A stretch of 64,000 bases of DNA, from contig CAWUSE010000005.1 of NCBI GenBank assembly GCA_963925805.1, positions 62,001 through 126,000 on the forward strand, written 5' to 3'. This DNA is from UBA10347 sp905182135. Lineage in GTDB: Bacteria > Actinomycetota > Acidimicrobiia > Acidimicrobiales > UBA10347. The notes beneath the pieces were generated by a model. The model saw nothing but the letters and a program-made list of their open reading frames with translations, ran no database searches and had not been told where the DNA came from. The position numbers and the translations under genes were made by a program. Shown here in pieces: positions 8,723 to 17,473 of this stretch; the stretch's first letter is position 1, and every line of letters begins with the position of its first letter.

Positions 8723-8794
8723 ATCATTCGATCATTCGTGCCACCGATCATTCGTGTGAATCATTCGATCATTCGTGTCAGACACAGATGATGG
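8723..8794. repeat. Cluster of ATCATTCG direct repeats with a GTGTCaGACAC palindrome
   Basis: ATCATTCG occurs five times, starting at 8723, 8731, 8747, 8760 and 8768. The last copy runs into GTGTCAGACAC (8775-8785) and ACAGATGATGG. The same palindromic core occurs at 9918-10000. It lies between divergent genes. Confidence 0.7.
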
Positions 8795-8942
8795 ACAGTC
8801 CCGCTTCGGGCCATCGCTTGGCCTGTGCCAAAATCTATTCCACCCAAATATTCTGCGATGCGCCAAATCTGACTAAAAGATGGACACTCGAGCTTTGTGT
8901 GTCACTAGAGTGCGCCCTGGAAGTTAGACGTGGGGAGAACAC

Positions 8943-9794
8943 GTGGAGATCAAAAAGGTCGCCATCATCGGCGGCGGCACAATGGGTTCTGGCATCGCCG
9001 AGGTGTGTGCCAAATCTGGGTTAGACACCATCGTAATGGAGCCCGAGGCCGCCGCTGCCGAGGCGGCTCAGAACCGTATCGATAGCTCGCTGGATAAGGC
9101 AGTCGCCCGCGGCCGCCTAAGTCAAGAAGACCGCTCCACCACCGGAGCGTTATTGAGCTACACGACCGACATCAACGCACTAGGCGATCGCGACCTCGTC
9201 ATTGAGGCAATCGTCGAGAACGAAGCCATCAAGCTCGAGCTATTCAAGCGCCTCGACGAAGTCACCCCAGAGCACTGCATCCTGGCGTCCAATACCTCGT
9301 CGATCCCGCTTATCAATATTGGAACCGCAACCAAGCGTCCGGACCGCGTGCTCGGACTGCACTTCTTCAATCCAGCGACCGTGCAAAAGCTCTGCGAGAT
9401 TGTCGTATCAATCGCCACCGACGAGGCTGTCGTTGTGGCGTGTGAGAAATTCGCTCAAGAGACTCTAGGTAAGGAAACAATTCGGAGCCAGGACCGCGCT
9501 GGCTTCATCGTCAACCGCCTGCTCGTGCCCTACCTGCTGCAAGCAATCTCGTTGCTCGACACCGGTCAGGTGTCAGCACAGGACATCGACAACGGCATGA
9601 TGTTCGGTTGCGCCCACCCCATGGGCCCCCTCACACTCTGCGACCTGATCGGCCTAGACACCATCAAATCTGTGGCCGACGTGCTCTATGACGAGTTCAA
9701 AGAACCCACCTACGCGCCACCACCACTATTGAAACGTATGGTTGCCGGCGGCCTCCTCGGCCGCAAGTCCGGCGCTGGCTTCTACAAATACTGA
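8943..9794 (+). CDS. 3-hydroxybutyryl-CoA (3-hydroxyacyl-CoA) dehydrogenase
   Basis: This 283-residue single-domain-pair enzyme oxidises 3-hydroxyacyl-CoA to 3-ketoacyl-CoA with NAD(P). The nucleotide loop IIGGGTMGSGIAE is at residues 8-20. The catalytic His140 is in LGLHFFNPA and is paired with Glu152; NTSSIP and the C-terminal GRKSGAGFYKY are family hallmarks. Size and architecture match mycobacterial FadB2 and clostridial Hbd, without a fused enoyl-CoA hydratase. It starts with GTG preceded by GGGGAG. It is monocistronic between two repeat-containing gaps. A role in fatty-acid, butyrate or polyhydroxybutyrate metabolism is possible; neighbours do not decide. Confidence 0.94.
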   Translation: MEIKKVAIIGGGTMGSGIAEVCAKSGLDTIVMEPEAAAAEAAQNRIDSSLDKAVARGRLSQEDRSTTGALLSYTTDINALGDRDLVIEAIVENEAIKLELFKRLDEVTPEHCILASNTSSIPLINIGTATKRPDRVLGLHFFNPATVQKLCEIVVSIATDEAVVVACEKFAQETLGKETIRSQDRAGFIVNRLLVPYLLQAISLLDTGQVSAQDIDNGMMFGCAHPMGPLTLCDLIGLDTIKSVADVLYDEFKEPTYAPPPLLKRMVAGGLLGRKSGAGFYKY

Positions 9795-9917
9795 GTCACC
9801 ACTAACCTCAGTCTGCTTCAAGCCCAACACTCAAATCGTTCTCGTTACCTCACGTCGAGGCCCCGGCCCGCCAGAAGAACGAACCGTCTCATCCGAGTGC
9901 TGACCGACACAACAGCA

Positions 9918-10000
9918 CCATTCGTGTCTCACCCTTCGTGTCTGACACAGATGGTTGCACCCTTCGTGTCTGACACAGATGGTTGGTGACACAGATGGTT
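9918..10000. repeat. Tandem palindromic repeat, 28-bp period
   Basis: Two identical 27-base copies (9931-9957 and 9959-9985) contain TTCGTGTCTGACACAGATGG, with the palindrome GTGTCTGACAC at its centre. They are flanked by partial copies at 9918-9931 and 9987-10000. The same core appears once in the gap at 8774-8790. The rest of the gap (9795-10165) shows no gene I can support. Confidence 0.8.
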
Positions 10001-10165
10001 TGGAAGTGGTCAAACGCCGAATACAGGGCCAAAAATGGATCATGGTCGGCGGCCACCCCCCAGCGGCCGCCGACCATGAGAAACTTCCCAAAATGGGGTC
10101 GAACTAACGATGAGGATAGCCACTAACTGCCGGAACCCGGCAGATTGGAATGTCGATGCTGTCGA

Positions 10166-10315
10166 TCAACTTACGAGGCGCTCAGCCTCAGCAGTGGCCG
10201 GCGTGTAGCGAACCCGGAGCGGGGTAGCTTCAGCAACTGACGCAGCATCACCGCAGGACCAGCACTCATCAAGGTCGCTACCCCGCCAAGTAACATCACA
10301 CAATGCGCAGACCAT
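10166..10315 (-). CDS. Small putative zinc-ribbon protein
   Basis: An ATG at 10315, preceded by AGGA at a suitable distance, opens a 49-codon frame that starts MVCALCDVTWRGSDLDECWS. The spacing CxxC...CxxC (Cys3, Cys6, Cys18, Cys21) is that of a four-cysteine zinc ribbon. The tail is polar. I do not recognise a family and the function is unknown. The frame is open further upstream, but the ribosome-binding site and the position of the ribbon favour this start. It lies 125 bases downstream of purB on the same strand and could be a late member of that transcript. Confidence 0.5.
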   Translation of the reverse strand: MVCALCDVTWRGSDLDECWSCGDAASVAEATPLRVRYTPATAEAERLVS

Positions 10316-10440
10316 GGTGGTCCTACGGGGCGCATCGCCAAATCCTTGTACCGGCATTCGCGCCACAATAAGGACGCCACTACAGCCCAACGCGGATACC
10401 GACGAAATGTTTCCCCAAGGTGCCAAGCCCGGGAATAACG

Positions 10441-11874
10441 TTAAAAAATATCGCCAGCCACGTAGGACGCGGCCTGTGGGTACTGGTCACAAATCGCACC
10501 GATGCGAGCGATAACAGCGTGCGTCTGTGCCGGAGCCCGACCGGCCAAATCCAATGGCTCACCAAACAGTGACGCCAAGTCATCGGCGTTTAGCGGCAAC
10601 CTGTCATCGCCAGCCAGTCGTTCAATCAGCGAGGTGAAGTTGCTGTCTGATTCCCGGAGGTCCAGCGCCGTCGCAACAGCATGTTCCTTGATCACTTGGT
10701 GTGCAGTTTCGCGTCCAGCTCCAGCCTTAACCGCTGCCATCAGTACACGAGTCGTCGCGACAAACGGCAGATAGTTCGCGAGCTCACGATCAGCCACTGC
10801 GGGGAAGGCTCCAAAACCATCAAGCACGCTAAGGAACGCCTCAAATAGACCATCGATAGCCAAGAACGCGTCGGGTAGCGCAACTCGGCGGACCACCGAG
10901 CAGCTGACATCGCCTTCGTTCCATTGGTTGCCGACCATGCCTGAAACCATGGTCAGATGCCCACGCAGAATCGATACGAAGCCGTTCACTCGTTCACATG
11001 ATCGAGCATTCATCTTGTGAGGCATCGCCGACGAGCCCACCTGACCAGCAGCGAATCCTTCGGTAACCAGGTTCTCACCTGCCATCAACCGAATCGTGGT
11101 TGCCAGGTTTGCGGGCCCTGAAGAAAGCTGTACCAACGCCGAGACAACATCAAAGTCAAGCGAGCGAGGATAGACCTGGCCAACACTGTCAAATGTTGCA
11201 GAAAACCCGAGATGATTTTCGATGCTGGTTTCCAGCGCCTGAACCTTGGTGGCATCACCTTCGAACAAATCGTACAGATCTTGCTGAGTGCCTACGGGGC
11301 CTTTCATGCCTCGCAACGGATAACCAGCAATCAAGCTTTCGACCCGGTGGAACGCGACAATAAGTTCCTCGGCGGCCGTCGCTATGCGCTTCCCCAGAGT
11401 CGTGACCTGCGCCGGAACGTTGTGGGACCGGCCCACAATCGCGAACTCGCTGTGTTCTGCGGCCAGAACACCCATGTGGTGCAACACCGCAACAGCGCGG
11501 TCACGAATCAACTCTAGGCTACGGCGAATCTGTAACTGCTCGACATTCTCGGTCAGGTCACGAGACGTCATCCCCTTATGGATGTGTTCGTGCCCGGCCA
11601 GATCCGAAAACTCTTCAATACGGGCCTTGACATCGTGTCGCAGCACGCGATCGCGGGCATCAATCGACTCGATGTCAACCTGATCAACAACAGCCTCGTA
11701 CGCCTCAATGACGCCATCGGGAACGGTTAGACCGAGTTCGTGCTGGGCGCGCAGAACAGCAACCCAGAGTTGGCGTTCGAGAACGACCTTGCCTCGCCGT
11801 GACCAAATGGCAGTCATAGCCGCCGACGCATATCGCGTCGCAAGTACATTCTCGAGCGCGTCACTCATGAGCAT
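10441..11874 (-). CDS. purB: Adenylosuccinate lyase
   Basis: This 477-residue protein belongs to the fumarase/aspartase superfamily. The signature loop GSSAMPHKMNARSCERV, carrying the catalytic Ser, is present, as are the conserved TSRDLTENVEQ, RSHNVPAQ and GNQWNEGDVSCS segments. It cleaves SAICAR to AICAR and adenylosuccinate to AMP in purine synthesis. It follows purA on the same strand with an 18-base gap, giving a purA-purB pair for the IMP-to-AMP branch. Two ATG codons (11874 and 11868) are possible starts; the difference is two residues. Confidence 0.96.
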   Translation of the reverse strand: MLMSDALENVLATRYASAAMTAIWSRRGKVVLERQLWVAVLRAQHELGLTVPDGVIEAYEAVVDQVDIESIDARDRVLRHDVKARIEEFSDLAGHEHIHKGMTSRDLTENVEQLQIRRSLELIRDRAVAVLHHMGVLAAEHSEFAIVGRSHNVPAQVTTLGKRIATAAEELIVAFHRVESLIAGYPLRGMKGPVGTQQDLYDLFEGDATKVQALETSIENHLGFSATFDSVGQVYPRSLDFDVVSALVQLSSGPANLATTIRLMAGENLVTEGFAAGQVGSSAMPHKMNARSCERVNGFVSILRGHLTMVSGMVGNQWNEGDVSCSVVRRVALPDAFLAIDGLFEAFLSVLDGFGAFPAVADRELANYLPFVATTRVLMAAVKAGAGRETAHQVIKEHAVATALDLRESDSNFTSLIERLAGDDRLPLNADDLASLFGEPLDLAGRAPAQTHAVIARIGAICDQYPQAASYVAGDIF

Positions 11875-11892
11875 TCGCCGCTTCTGGCCGCG

Positions 11893-13179
11893 TTATGCAG
11901 CCTGGTTGTAATGAACGATCTGGTTGCGTCCCGGACCAACACCAATAAGACCAATTGGAACACCGATGGAAGCTTCGAGCGCATCAAGGTAGTCCAGCGC
12001 TGCCTGTGGCAATTGGCCACGCTTGGTGAAGCCAGAGAGGTCTGTCTTCCAGCCTGGCATTTCCCTGTAGATCGGCTTGGCATCGTGGAAGTCGCTCTGG
12101 TGATAGGGCATCTTCTCGTGACGTACGCCGTTGACGTCGTAGGCCTCGCATATTTTAACGGTGTCAAGTTGATCAAGTACATCGAGCTTGGTCAGAGCAA
12201 TCTCAGACAAAGAGTTGACACGAACAGCATGACGAAGCATGACAGCGTCGACCCACCCCGTCCGACGGCGGCGGCCAGTGTTCGTGCCGTACTCGTGACC
12301 AACATCGACCAGATGTTCGCCGACGGCATCGAAGAGTTCAGACGGGAAAGGACCAGCACCAACCCTCGTCAAATAGGCCTTGGCCACACCGACCACGCGA
12401 TCGATATAGCGAGGCCCCACGCCCGCACCGGTACATGCACCACCTGCGGTCGGGTTCGATGAGGTCACGAATGGGTACGTGCCATGGTCCAGGTCCAAGA
12501 ATGTCGCCTGGGCTCCTTCAAACAGCACTTGACCGTCATTCTCGAGCACATTGTGAACCAGGTCGATTGTGTCGGCCATATGTTTCTTAAGGCGCGGCGC
12601 ACATTCGCCCACGTAAATTTTAACAAGCTCATCGACTTCGTAGCCAATCTTGTTATACACCTTGGCCAACAACGGGTTCTTCTCGTGAAGCACGACCTCG
12701 AGCTTGGCCCGAAAGATCTCCTCATCAAAAAGGTCCTGCACACGCAGGCCTACACGAGATGCCTTGTCAGCGTAAGCAGGGCCGATACCACGCTTAGTGG
12801 TGCCAAGTTTGTTCTTACCAAGGTGACGCTCAAACACAACATCGAGCATCTGGTGATAAGGCAGGATCAAGTGCGCATTAGCAGACACTCGAAGCTTGGA
12901 AACGTCAACTCCGCGAGCCGTCAACATATCCATCTCGCGCAACAGCACGAGTGGGTCAACAACAACACCGTTACCGATGATGGGCGTGAGATGCGGGTAC
13001 AAGACACCACTTGGAATGAGCTGAAGCTTGAATGACTCGCCATCTACCACGAGGGTATGTCCGGCGTTGTGGCCACCTTGGTAGCGGACCACACATTGCA
13101 CTTCTTTGGCAAGGAGGTCGACGACCTTACCCTTACCTTCATCACCCCATTGGGTACCGACGACGACGGTCGCTGGCAC
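11893..13179 (-). CDS. purA: Adenylosuccinate synthetase
   Basis: This 428-residue enzyme joins IMP and aspartate with GTP to make adenylosuccinate. The GTP-binding glycine-rich loop GTQWGDEGKGKVVD is at residues 8-21, and VVRYQGGHNAGHTL and GTTKRGIGPAYADKASR are intact. The C-terminal nucleotide-binding segment ends GVGPGRNQIVHYN. Full length compared with the family (about 430). The start is GTG. It is the first gene of the purA-purB pair. Confidence 0.97.
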   Translation of the reverse strand: MPATVVVGTQWGDEGKGKVVDLLAKEVQCVVRYQGGHNAGHTLVVDGESFKLQLIPSGVLYPHLTPIIGNGVVVDPLVLLREMDMLTARGVDVSKLRVSANAHLILPYHQMLDVVFERHLGKNKLGTTKRGIGPAYADKASRVGLRVQDLFDEEIFRAKLEVVLHEKNPLLAKVYNKIGYEVDELVKIYVGECAPRLKKHMADTIDLVHNVLENDGQVLFEGAQATFLDLDHGTYPFVTSSNPTAGGACTGAGVGPRYIDRVVGVAKAYLTRVGAGPFPSELFDAVGEHLVDVGHEYGTNTGRRRRTGWVDAVMLRHAVRVNSLSEIALTKLDVLDQLDTVKICEAYDVNGVRHEKMPYHQSDFHDAKPIYREMPGWKTDLSGFTKRGQLPQAALDYLDALEASIGVPIGLIGVGPGRNQIVHYNQAA

Positions 13180-13301
13180 GGCTGGCCTACTTTCGGTTGC
13201 TGCCGTTACCCAACAATCATATCTGGTTTACGCTTGGGTCCCGAACGAATTTGAGCGTTAAAAAGAGCAGAGTCCTTTACTAGTGCATACGTAACGACTG
13301 G

Positions 13302-13637
13302 TCAGCTGCTGCTTCGCCGCCAGGGAACCAATGCGGTGGAGTGTCCATGGGTGCGTGACAACTCGTCGATACGGGCGCGAAGCCATTCAACCTGCGCCTC
13401 AAGCTCCAGTACCCGAGCAACCCCAGAAAGATTCAAGCCCTCGTTCGTCAGCTCTTGTACACGCCGAATCTGATCCAGGTCAGACTCGCTATAACGCCGG
13501 CTCATGCCCCCGGTGCGAGCTGGAGCGAGAAGGCCCTTACGTTCATAAACACGTAACGTCTGCGGATGGACCCCGGTCAACTCAGCTGCGATCGAAATGA
13601 TGTAGACGGCCCGAGTCCGATCGTTGCCCAAGCTCAT
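13302..13637 (-). CDS. hspR: HspR, MerR-family heat-shock repressor
   Basis: This 111-residue protein has a MerR-type winged helix-turn-helix at about residues 12-60 (ISIAAELTGVHPQTLRVYER, then GGMSRRYSESDLDQI) and a short helical tail (VARVLELEAQVEWLRARI). It lacks a long effector domain. This and its place as last gene of dnaK-grpE-dnaJ identify HspR, which in Streptomyces and mycobacteria represses this operon together with DnaK as co-repressor. Its ATG shares one base with the dnaJ stop codon (TGATG), so translation is probably coupled. Confidence 0.93.
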   Translation of the reverse strand: MSLGNDRTRAVYIISIAAELTGVHPQTLRVYERKGLLAPARTGGMSRRYSESDLDQIRRVQELTNEGLNLSGVARVLELEAQVEWLRARIDELSRTHGHSTALVPWRRSSS

Positions 13638-14590
13638 CAGTCGATTACTTCGAAATGAGCGCGCAGCGAGTCGTCGTCTAGATCGGCGAACGCCTGCAAC
13701 GCCTCAGACTGCTGTTTCGAAAGATTGTTCGGTACAACAATGCTGACGGTCACAATCAGATCACCAAGCTTGTCATCCTCACCAGCAACGCCGGCCCCAC
13801 GGACTCGCAGGGTACGGCCATGTTGGGTGCCAGCCGGGATACGAACCGTCACCGACTCACCCGCATAGGTCGGGACCCGCACTTCAGCACCAAGCGCCGC
13901 CTCGGCAATCGTGACTGGAAGCTCAAGAGTCAGTTTGGTTCCGCGTCGACCAAAGATCGCATGTGGTCCAACATCGACAATCACATACAGGTCACCGGCT
14001 GGTTGGCCTGGGCCGCCCTTGCCGCGCAGCCGAATGCGTTGGCCTGATTCAACGCTAGTTGGGATCCGCATTTTGATGGTGCGTTTGCCAACGCCATCGG
14101 TGAGGCTTATCGACGTCGTAGTGCCGTTCATAGCCTCATCAAAGGAAATACTAAGGCGAGCTTCTTGATCGCGACCAGCGCGCTTGATACGCGCATGACG
14201 CCCACCTGGATGGTCACCGAAAAGTCCGCCTGCCTCGGCGCCGCCGCCGCCAAAAACAGAACCCAAAATGTCGCCCAGATCTACGCCTTCAAACCCGAAG
14301 CCGCCGTTTCTAGCGCGCCCACCACCACCGAATGACCCGCCCATGGGTCCCATAGAACGAGCTTCGTCATAACTAGCACGTTTCTTTTCGTCCCCAACTA
14401 CATCATAAGCAGTGGAAATTTCCTTGAATCGTTCCTCTGCTGCATCATCACCAGGGTTCGTATCGGGATGATTTTGGCGAGCAAGCGTACGGTACGCCTT
14501 GGTGACATCAGGTTGCGTTGCACCCTTGGCTACGCCCAAGACGGCGTAGTAGTCGGTGTCAAACCACTCTCGCTTGATGTCATTTGCCAT
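13637..14590 (-). CDS. dnaJ: DnaJ-type co-chaperone lacking the zinc finger
   Basis: This 317-residue protein has a J domain at about residues 10-75 with the HPD motif in ARQNHPDTNPG, a Gly/Phe-rich linker (GGSFGGGGRARNGGFGFEG) and the two C-terminal beta-barrel substrate-binding domains. The CxxCxGxG zinc-finger region of classical DnaJ is missing; the protein contains no cysteine. That makes it a type II (CbpA-like) J protein in the position usually held by zinc-finger DnaJ1 in the actinobacterial dnaK operon. The J domain stimulates DnaK ATPase activity. It starts five bases after the grpE stop and overlaps hspR by one base. Confidence 0.95.
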   Translation of the reverse strand: MANDIKREWFDTDYYAVLGVAKGATQPDVTKAYRTLARQNHPDTNPGDDAAEERFKEISTAYDVVGDEKKRASYDEARSMGPMGGSFGGGGRARNGGFGFEGVDLGDILGSVFGGGGAEAGGLFGDHPGGRHARIKRAGRDQEARLSISFDEAMNGTTTSISLTDGVGKRTIKMRIPTSVESGQRIRLRGKGGPGQPAGDLYVIVDVGPHAIFGRRGTKLTLELPVTIAEAALGAEVRVPTYAGESVTVRIPAGTQHGRTLRVRGAGVAGEDDKLGDLIVTVSIVVPNNLSKQQSEALQAFADLDDDSLRAHFEVID

Positions 14591-14595
14591 AATTG

Positions 14596-15195
14596 TTAGC
14601 CCTGGACCTTGACCATTGCGGCGCGCAGCACACGATCGTTCCAGCGATACCCGGTGCGGAGTGTCTCGACAACAACTTGTTCGCCTTCTCCTTCTTCGTA
14701 CATAACAGCTTCGTGCAGTTCAGGATCGAATGGCTGCCCGGCAGCATCAACGCGTTCGAGTCCTTGAGCCGACAACGCCTCGAATAGGGCATCACTGATT
14801 GGTCGAATTTCTTCGATTCCTTGACCAAGTGCTGCTTCGCAACTGTCGAGAACAGGCAGGAGACGCTCAACTAGGTTCGCTGCAGCCTGTGCTCTTTGCA
14901 CTGAAGCACGTTCGTCGCTACGGCGTCGAGCGTTGGCGAACTCAGCCTTCGCCCGCTGCAGTTGGTCCAGATAGTCGTCTCGTTCAGCAATGAGCGCGAC
15001 AACAGCTTCTTCGGAGATCTGATCGGGGGTAAGGCCTGACTCCGCGGCAGCGTGATCGGCTGCCACTTGGTCGTCGATCAGTGCAGCAAGTGCCTCGTCG
15101 ATGACACTGTCTGAAATAACACCGTCTACTGGTCCTGCACCTGGTTGGTCATCGACGCCCTCAACATCTTCGTCCTCGTGCTCGCTGCCCATCAT
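14596..15195 (-). CDS. grpE: GrpE nucleotide-exchange factor
   Basis: The 199-residue product has an acidic N-terminal extension (about residues 1-60), a long helix with the pattern AERDDYLDQLQRAKAEFANARRR, and the C-terminal beta domain containing PFDPELHEAVMYEE and TGYRWNDRVLRAAMVKV. These are the GrpE signatures. GrpE releases ADP from DnaK. Its ATG overlaps the dnaK stop (ATGA, 15192-15195), so the two are translationally coupled. A second ATG follows immediately at 15192. Confidence 0.96.
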   Translation of the reverse strand: MMGSEHEDEDVEGVDDQPGAGPVDGVISDSVIDEALAALIDDQVAADHAAAESGLTPDQISEEAVVALIAERDDYLDQLQRAKAEFANARRRSDERASVQRAQAAANLVERLLPVLDSCEAALGQGIEEIRPISDALFEALSAQGLERVDAAGQPFDPELHEAVMYEEGEGEQVVVETLRTGYRWNDRVLRAAMVKVQG

Positions 15196-17021
15196 TCTTC
15201 GTCTTCGACGATCTCAGCGTCAACGATCTCATCTTCGTTGCTGTCGCTATCGTCGGCTGAGTTTTCGCCTTCATCGCTGTTCTCGGCGCTGGCCTGTTCG
15301 TACAGACGCTGGCTGAACTGCTGGCTAGCGTTCATCACTGCCTCGGTAGCGCCCCGAATGGCGTCGAGATCATCACCTTCGAGTTGCGTCATGAGTGCAG
15401 CCAACTTCTCGTCGACTTCGGCCCGTTCTTCGTCGGTGATCTTGTCACCATGTTCACGCAGCAGTTTTTCGGTTTGGTACACGAGGGTGTCAGCATTGTT
15501 GCGCACCTCGGCTTCATCGCGTCGATGCTTATCTTCGTCCGCGTGGGCCTCCGCATCCTTAATCATCTGATCGATAGCGTCCTTGTCGAGCGAGGACTGG
15601 CCGGTGATGGTAATCGACTGTTCTTTACTCGTCGCACGGTCCTTCGCCGCTACATGCACGATGCCGTTCGCATCTATGTCGAAGGTGACCTCGATCTGAG
15701 GCACACCACGAGGGGCGGGTGGCAGATCAACGAGTTGGAACTTTCCCAATGTCTTATTGAACTGCGACATTTCACGCTCGCCCTGCAACACATGAATTTC
15801 AACCGAGGGTTGGCTGTCATCAGCAGTAGTGAAAACTTCGGTCCGCTTCGTGGGGATGGTGGTATTACGTTCGATCAGCGTCGTCATAACGCCACCCTTG
15901 GTTTCGATGCCAAGTGACAATGGCGTGACATCGAGCAAAAGCACGTCGGTGACTTCGCCCTTGAGGACTCCAGCCTGCACTGCGGCACCAATGGCTACTA
16001 CTTCATCAGGATTCACACCCTTATGAGGATCATTGCCTGTGAGTTCACGAACCAGGTCGCTAACAGCAGGCATCCGAGTTGAACCACCAACAAGGATGAC
16101 GTGTTCGACATCGCCCATTACCAAACCAGCGTCCTTAATGGCGCTTTCGAATGGTCCGCGGCAACGATCAAGCAAGCTGCTTGTCATCTCTTGGAACTTG
16201 GAACGGCTGATTGTGTAGTCGAGATGCAGCGGGCCCGAATCCGTGGCGGTGATGAACGGCAGGTTGATCTGTGTTTCTTGCTTGACCGACAGTTCGATCT
16301 TGGCGTTTTCTGCAGCTTCCTTGAGGCGCTGCATCGCCATGCTGTCATTGGACAGGTCGACACCGTGGTCATTCTTGAATGAGGTGGCCATCCATTCGAT
16401 GACAGCTTCGTCCCAGTCGTCGCCACCAAGCTTGGTGTCACCGCTGGTCGACTTCACTTCAAAGACACCATCGCCGATTTCGAGAACCGAGACGTCGAAC
16501 GTGCCACCACCGAGGTCAAAGACCAAAACGGTCTGGTCGGTGTCCTTATCCAGGCCATAGGCCAACGCTGCAGCTGTTGGCTCGTTGATAATTCGGAGAA
16601 CTTCAAGGCCAGCGATCTGTCCTGCTTCCTTGGTCGCTGTGCGCTGTGCATCGTCGAAATAAGCAGGCACAGTAATAACAGCCTGGGTGACAGACTCGCC
16701 AAGGTAGGCCTCCGCGTCGCGCTTGAGCTTTTGCAGCGTGCGAGCAGAGACTTCTTGTGGCGTGTAATCCTTGCCATCAATATCGACAGTCCACGTCGTA
16801 CCCATATGGCGCTTCACCGAACGCAGGGTGCGGTCGGGGTTCGTGATTGCCTGACGCTTCGCGACTTCGCCCATGAGGACTTCGCCACTCTTGGCGAATG
16901 CGACAACCGATGGGGTAGTGCGAGCGCCCTCAGCGTTCGCGATGACGACAGGATCGCCACCTTCGAGGACAGCAACTACCGAGTTGGTGGTTCCGAGGTC
17001 AATACCGACCGCTTTAGCCAT
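15192..17021 (-). CDS. dnaK: Chaperone DnaK (Hsp70)
   Basis: The 609-residue protein has the Hsp70 ATPase domain with GIDLGTTNSVVAVLEGG near the N-terminus, VFDLGGGTFDVSVLEIGDG, and VILVGGSTRMPAVSDLV, followed by the substrate-binding domain (LLLDVTPLSLGIETKGGVMT) and a helical lid. The tail is acidic, ending in runs of Asp and Glu. The chosen ATG at 17021 has AGGAG upstream; a longer open frame to 17135 adds residues unlike any Hsp70. It heads the dnaK-grpE-dnaJ-hspR operon, presumably repressed by HspR. Confidence 0.98.
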   Translation of the reverse strand: MAKAVGIDLGTTNSVVAVLEGGDPVVIANAEGARTTPSVVAFAKSGEVLMGEVAKRQAITNPDRTLRSVKRHMGTTWTVDIDGKDYTPQEVSARTLQKLKRDAEAYLGESVTQAVITVPAYFDDAQRTATKEAGQIAGLEVLRIINEPTAAALAYGLDKDTDQTVLVFDLGGGTFDVSVLEIGDGVFEVKSTSGDTKLGGDDWDEAVIEWMATSFKNDHGVDLSNDSMAMQRLKEAAENAKIELSVKQETQINLPFITATDSGPLHLDYTISRSKFQEMTSSLLDRCRGPFESAIKDAGLVMGDVEHVILVGGSTRMPAVSDLVRELTGNDPHKGVNPDEVVAIGAAVQAGVLKGEVTDVLLLDVTPLSLGIETKGGVMTTLIERNTTIPTKRTEVFTTADDSQPSVEIHVLQGEREMSQFNKTLGKFQLVDLPPAPRGVPQIEVTFDIDANGIVHVAAKDRATSKEQSITITGQSSLDKDAIDQMIKDAEAHADEDKHRRDEAEVRNNADTLVYQTEKLLREHGDKITDEERAEVDEKLAALMTQLEGDDLDAIRGATEAVMNASQQFSQRLYEQASAENSDEGENSADDSDSNEDEIVDAEIVEDEE

Positions 17022-17039
17022 GATGTGTTTCTCCTGCGT

Positions 17040-17059
17040 GCTCAACAGCACTGTTGAGC
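17040..17059. promoter_or_regulatory. Inverted repeat upstream of dnaK
   Basis: GCTCAACAG at 17040-17048 and CTGTTGAGC at 17051-17059 form a 9-bp inverted repeat 18 bases before the dnaK ATG. The known HspR operator (HAIR) has CTTGAGT...ACTCAAG half-sites; here the TTGAG element points the other way, so this may be an mRNA hairpin instead. Confidence 0.4.
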
Positions 17060-17457
17060 CTGTGGTGGGTTTCGTTGGGGGGTGTATCCCGCGCCAGATG
17101 CGACGTGAGGGTACGTGACAGAACTCTCCAACCAACGACCCGTATGGTCCATTCCCAGAAAACTTGACAATTTCAATTTAGGGGGCTTTTCTCGGCCAAA
17201 TCCAAGGAAACCAAATGAATTCGGTTGTATGAAATGTCCTGTTCAAGAAACCAGCACCAGTGGTCAACAAGTCACCAGGATTCCTAACTATGCGGGCCAA
17301 ACGGTTCCAACGGCAAGAAATCACACACCACGGACGCCATGAACTAATCGGCTTCGAAACCCAAGCGTAACGCGGGTAAAATGACCGAATCGAATGCGTT
17401 TATCTTCAGCGTGTGAGCTGTCGGGTGGCGAGGTAGCAGGCATCAAGCATCAGGCAG
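17060..17457. other. Divergent promoter region between dnaK and the Fe-S reductase gene
   Basis: I see no gene here. A possible minus-strand dnaK promoter is TTGTCA (complement of 17165-17170) and CATACG (complement of 17141-17146), 18 bases apart. On the plus side TAGAGT at 17458-17463 lies ten bases before the ATG at 17474. No canonical HspR box was found by eye. Confidence 0.35.
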
Positions 17458-17473
17458 TAGAGTCTCGTGCACC

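Noticed and set aside
8723..10000. CRISPR array
   Set aside because: The repeats are short, palindromic and tandem with no uniform unique spacers, and no cas gene is present.
17022..17135. N-terminal extension of DnaK
   Set aside because: A strong AGGAG site and the universal Hsp70 start place the ATG at 17021.
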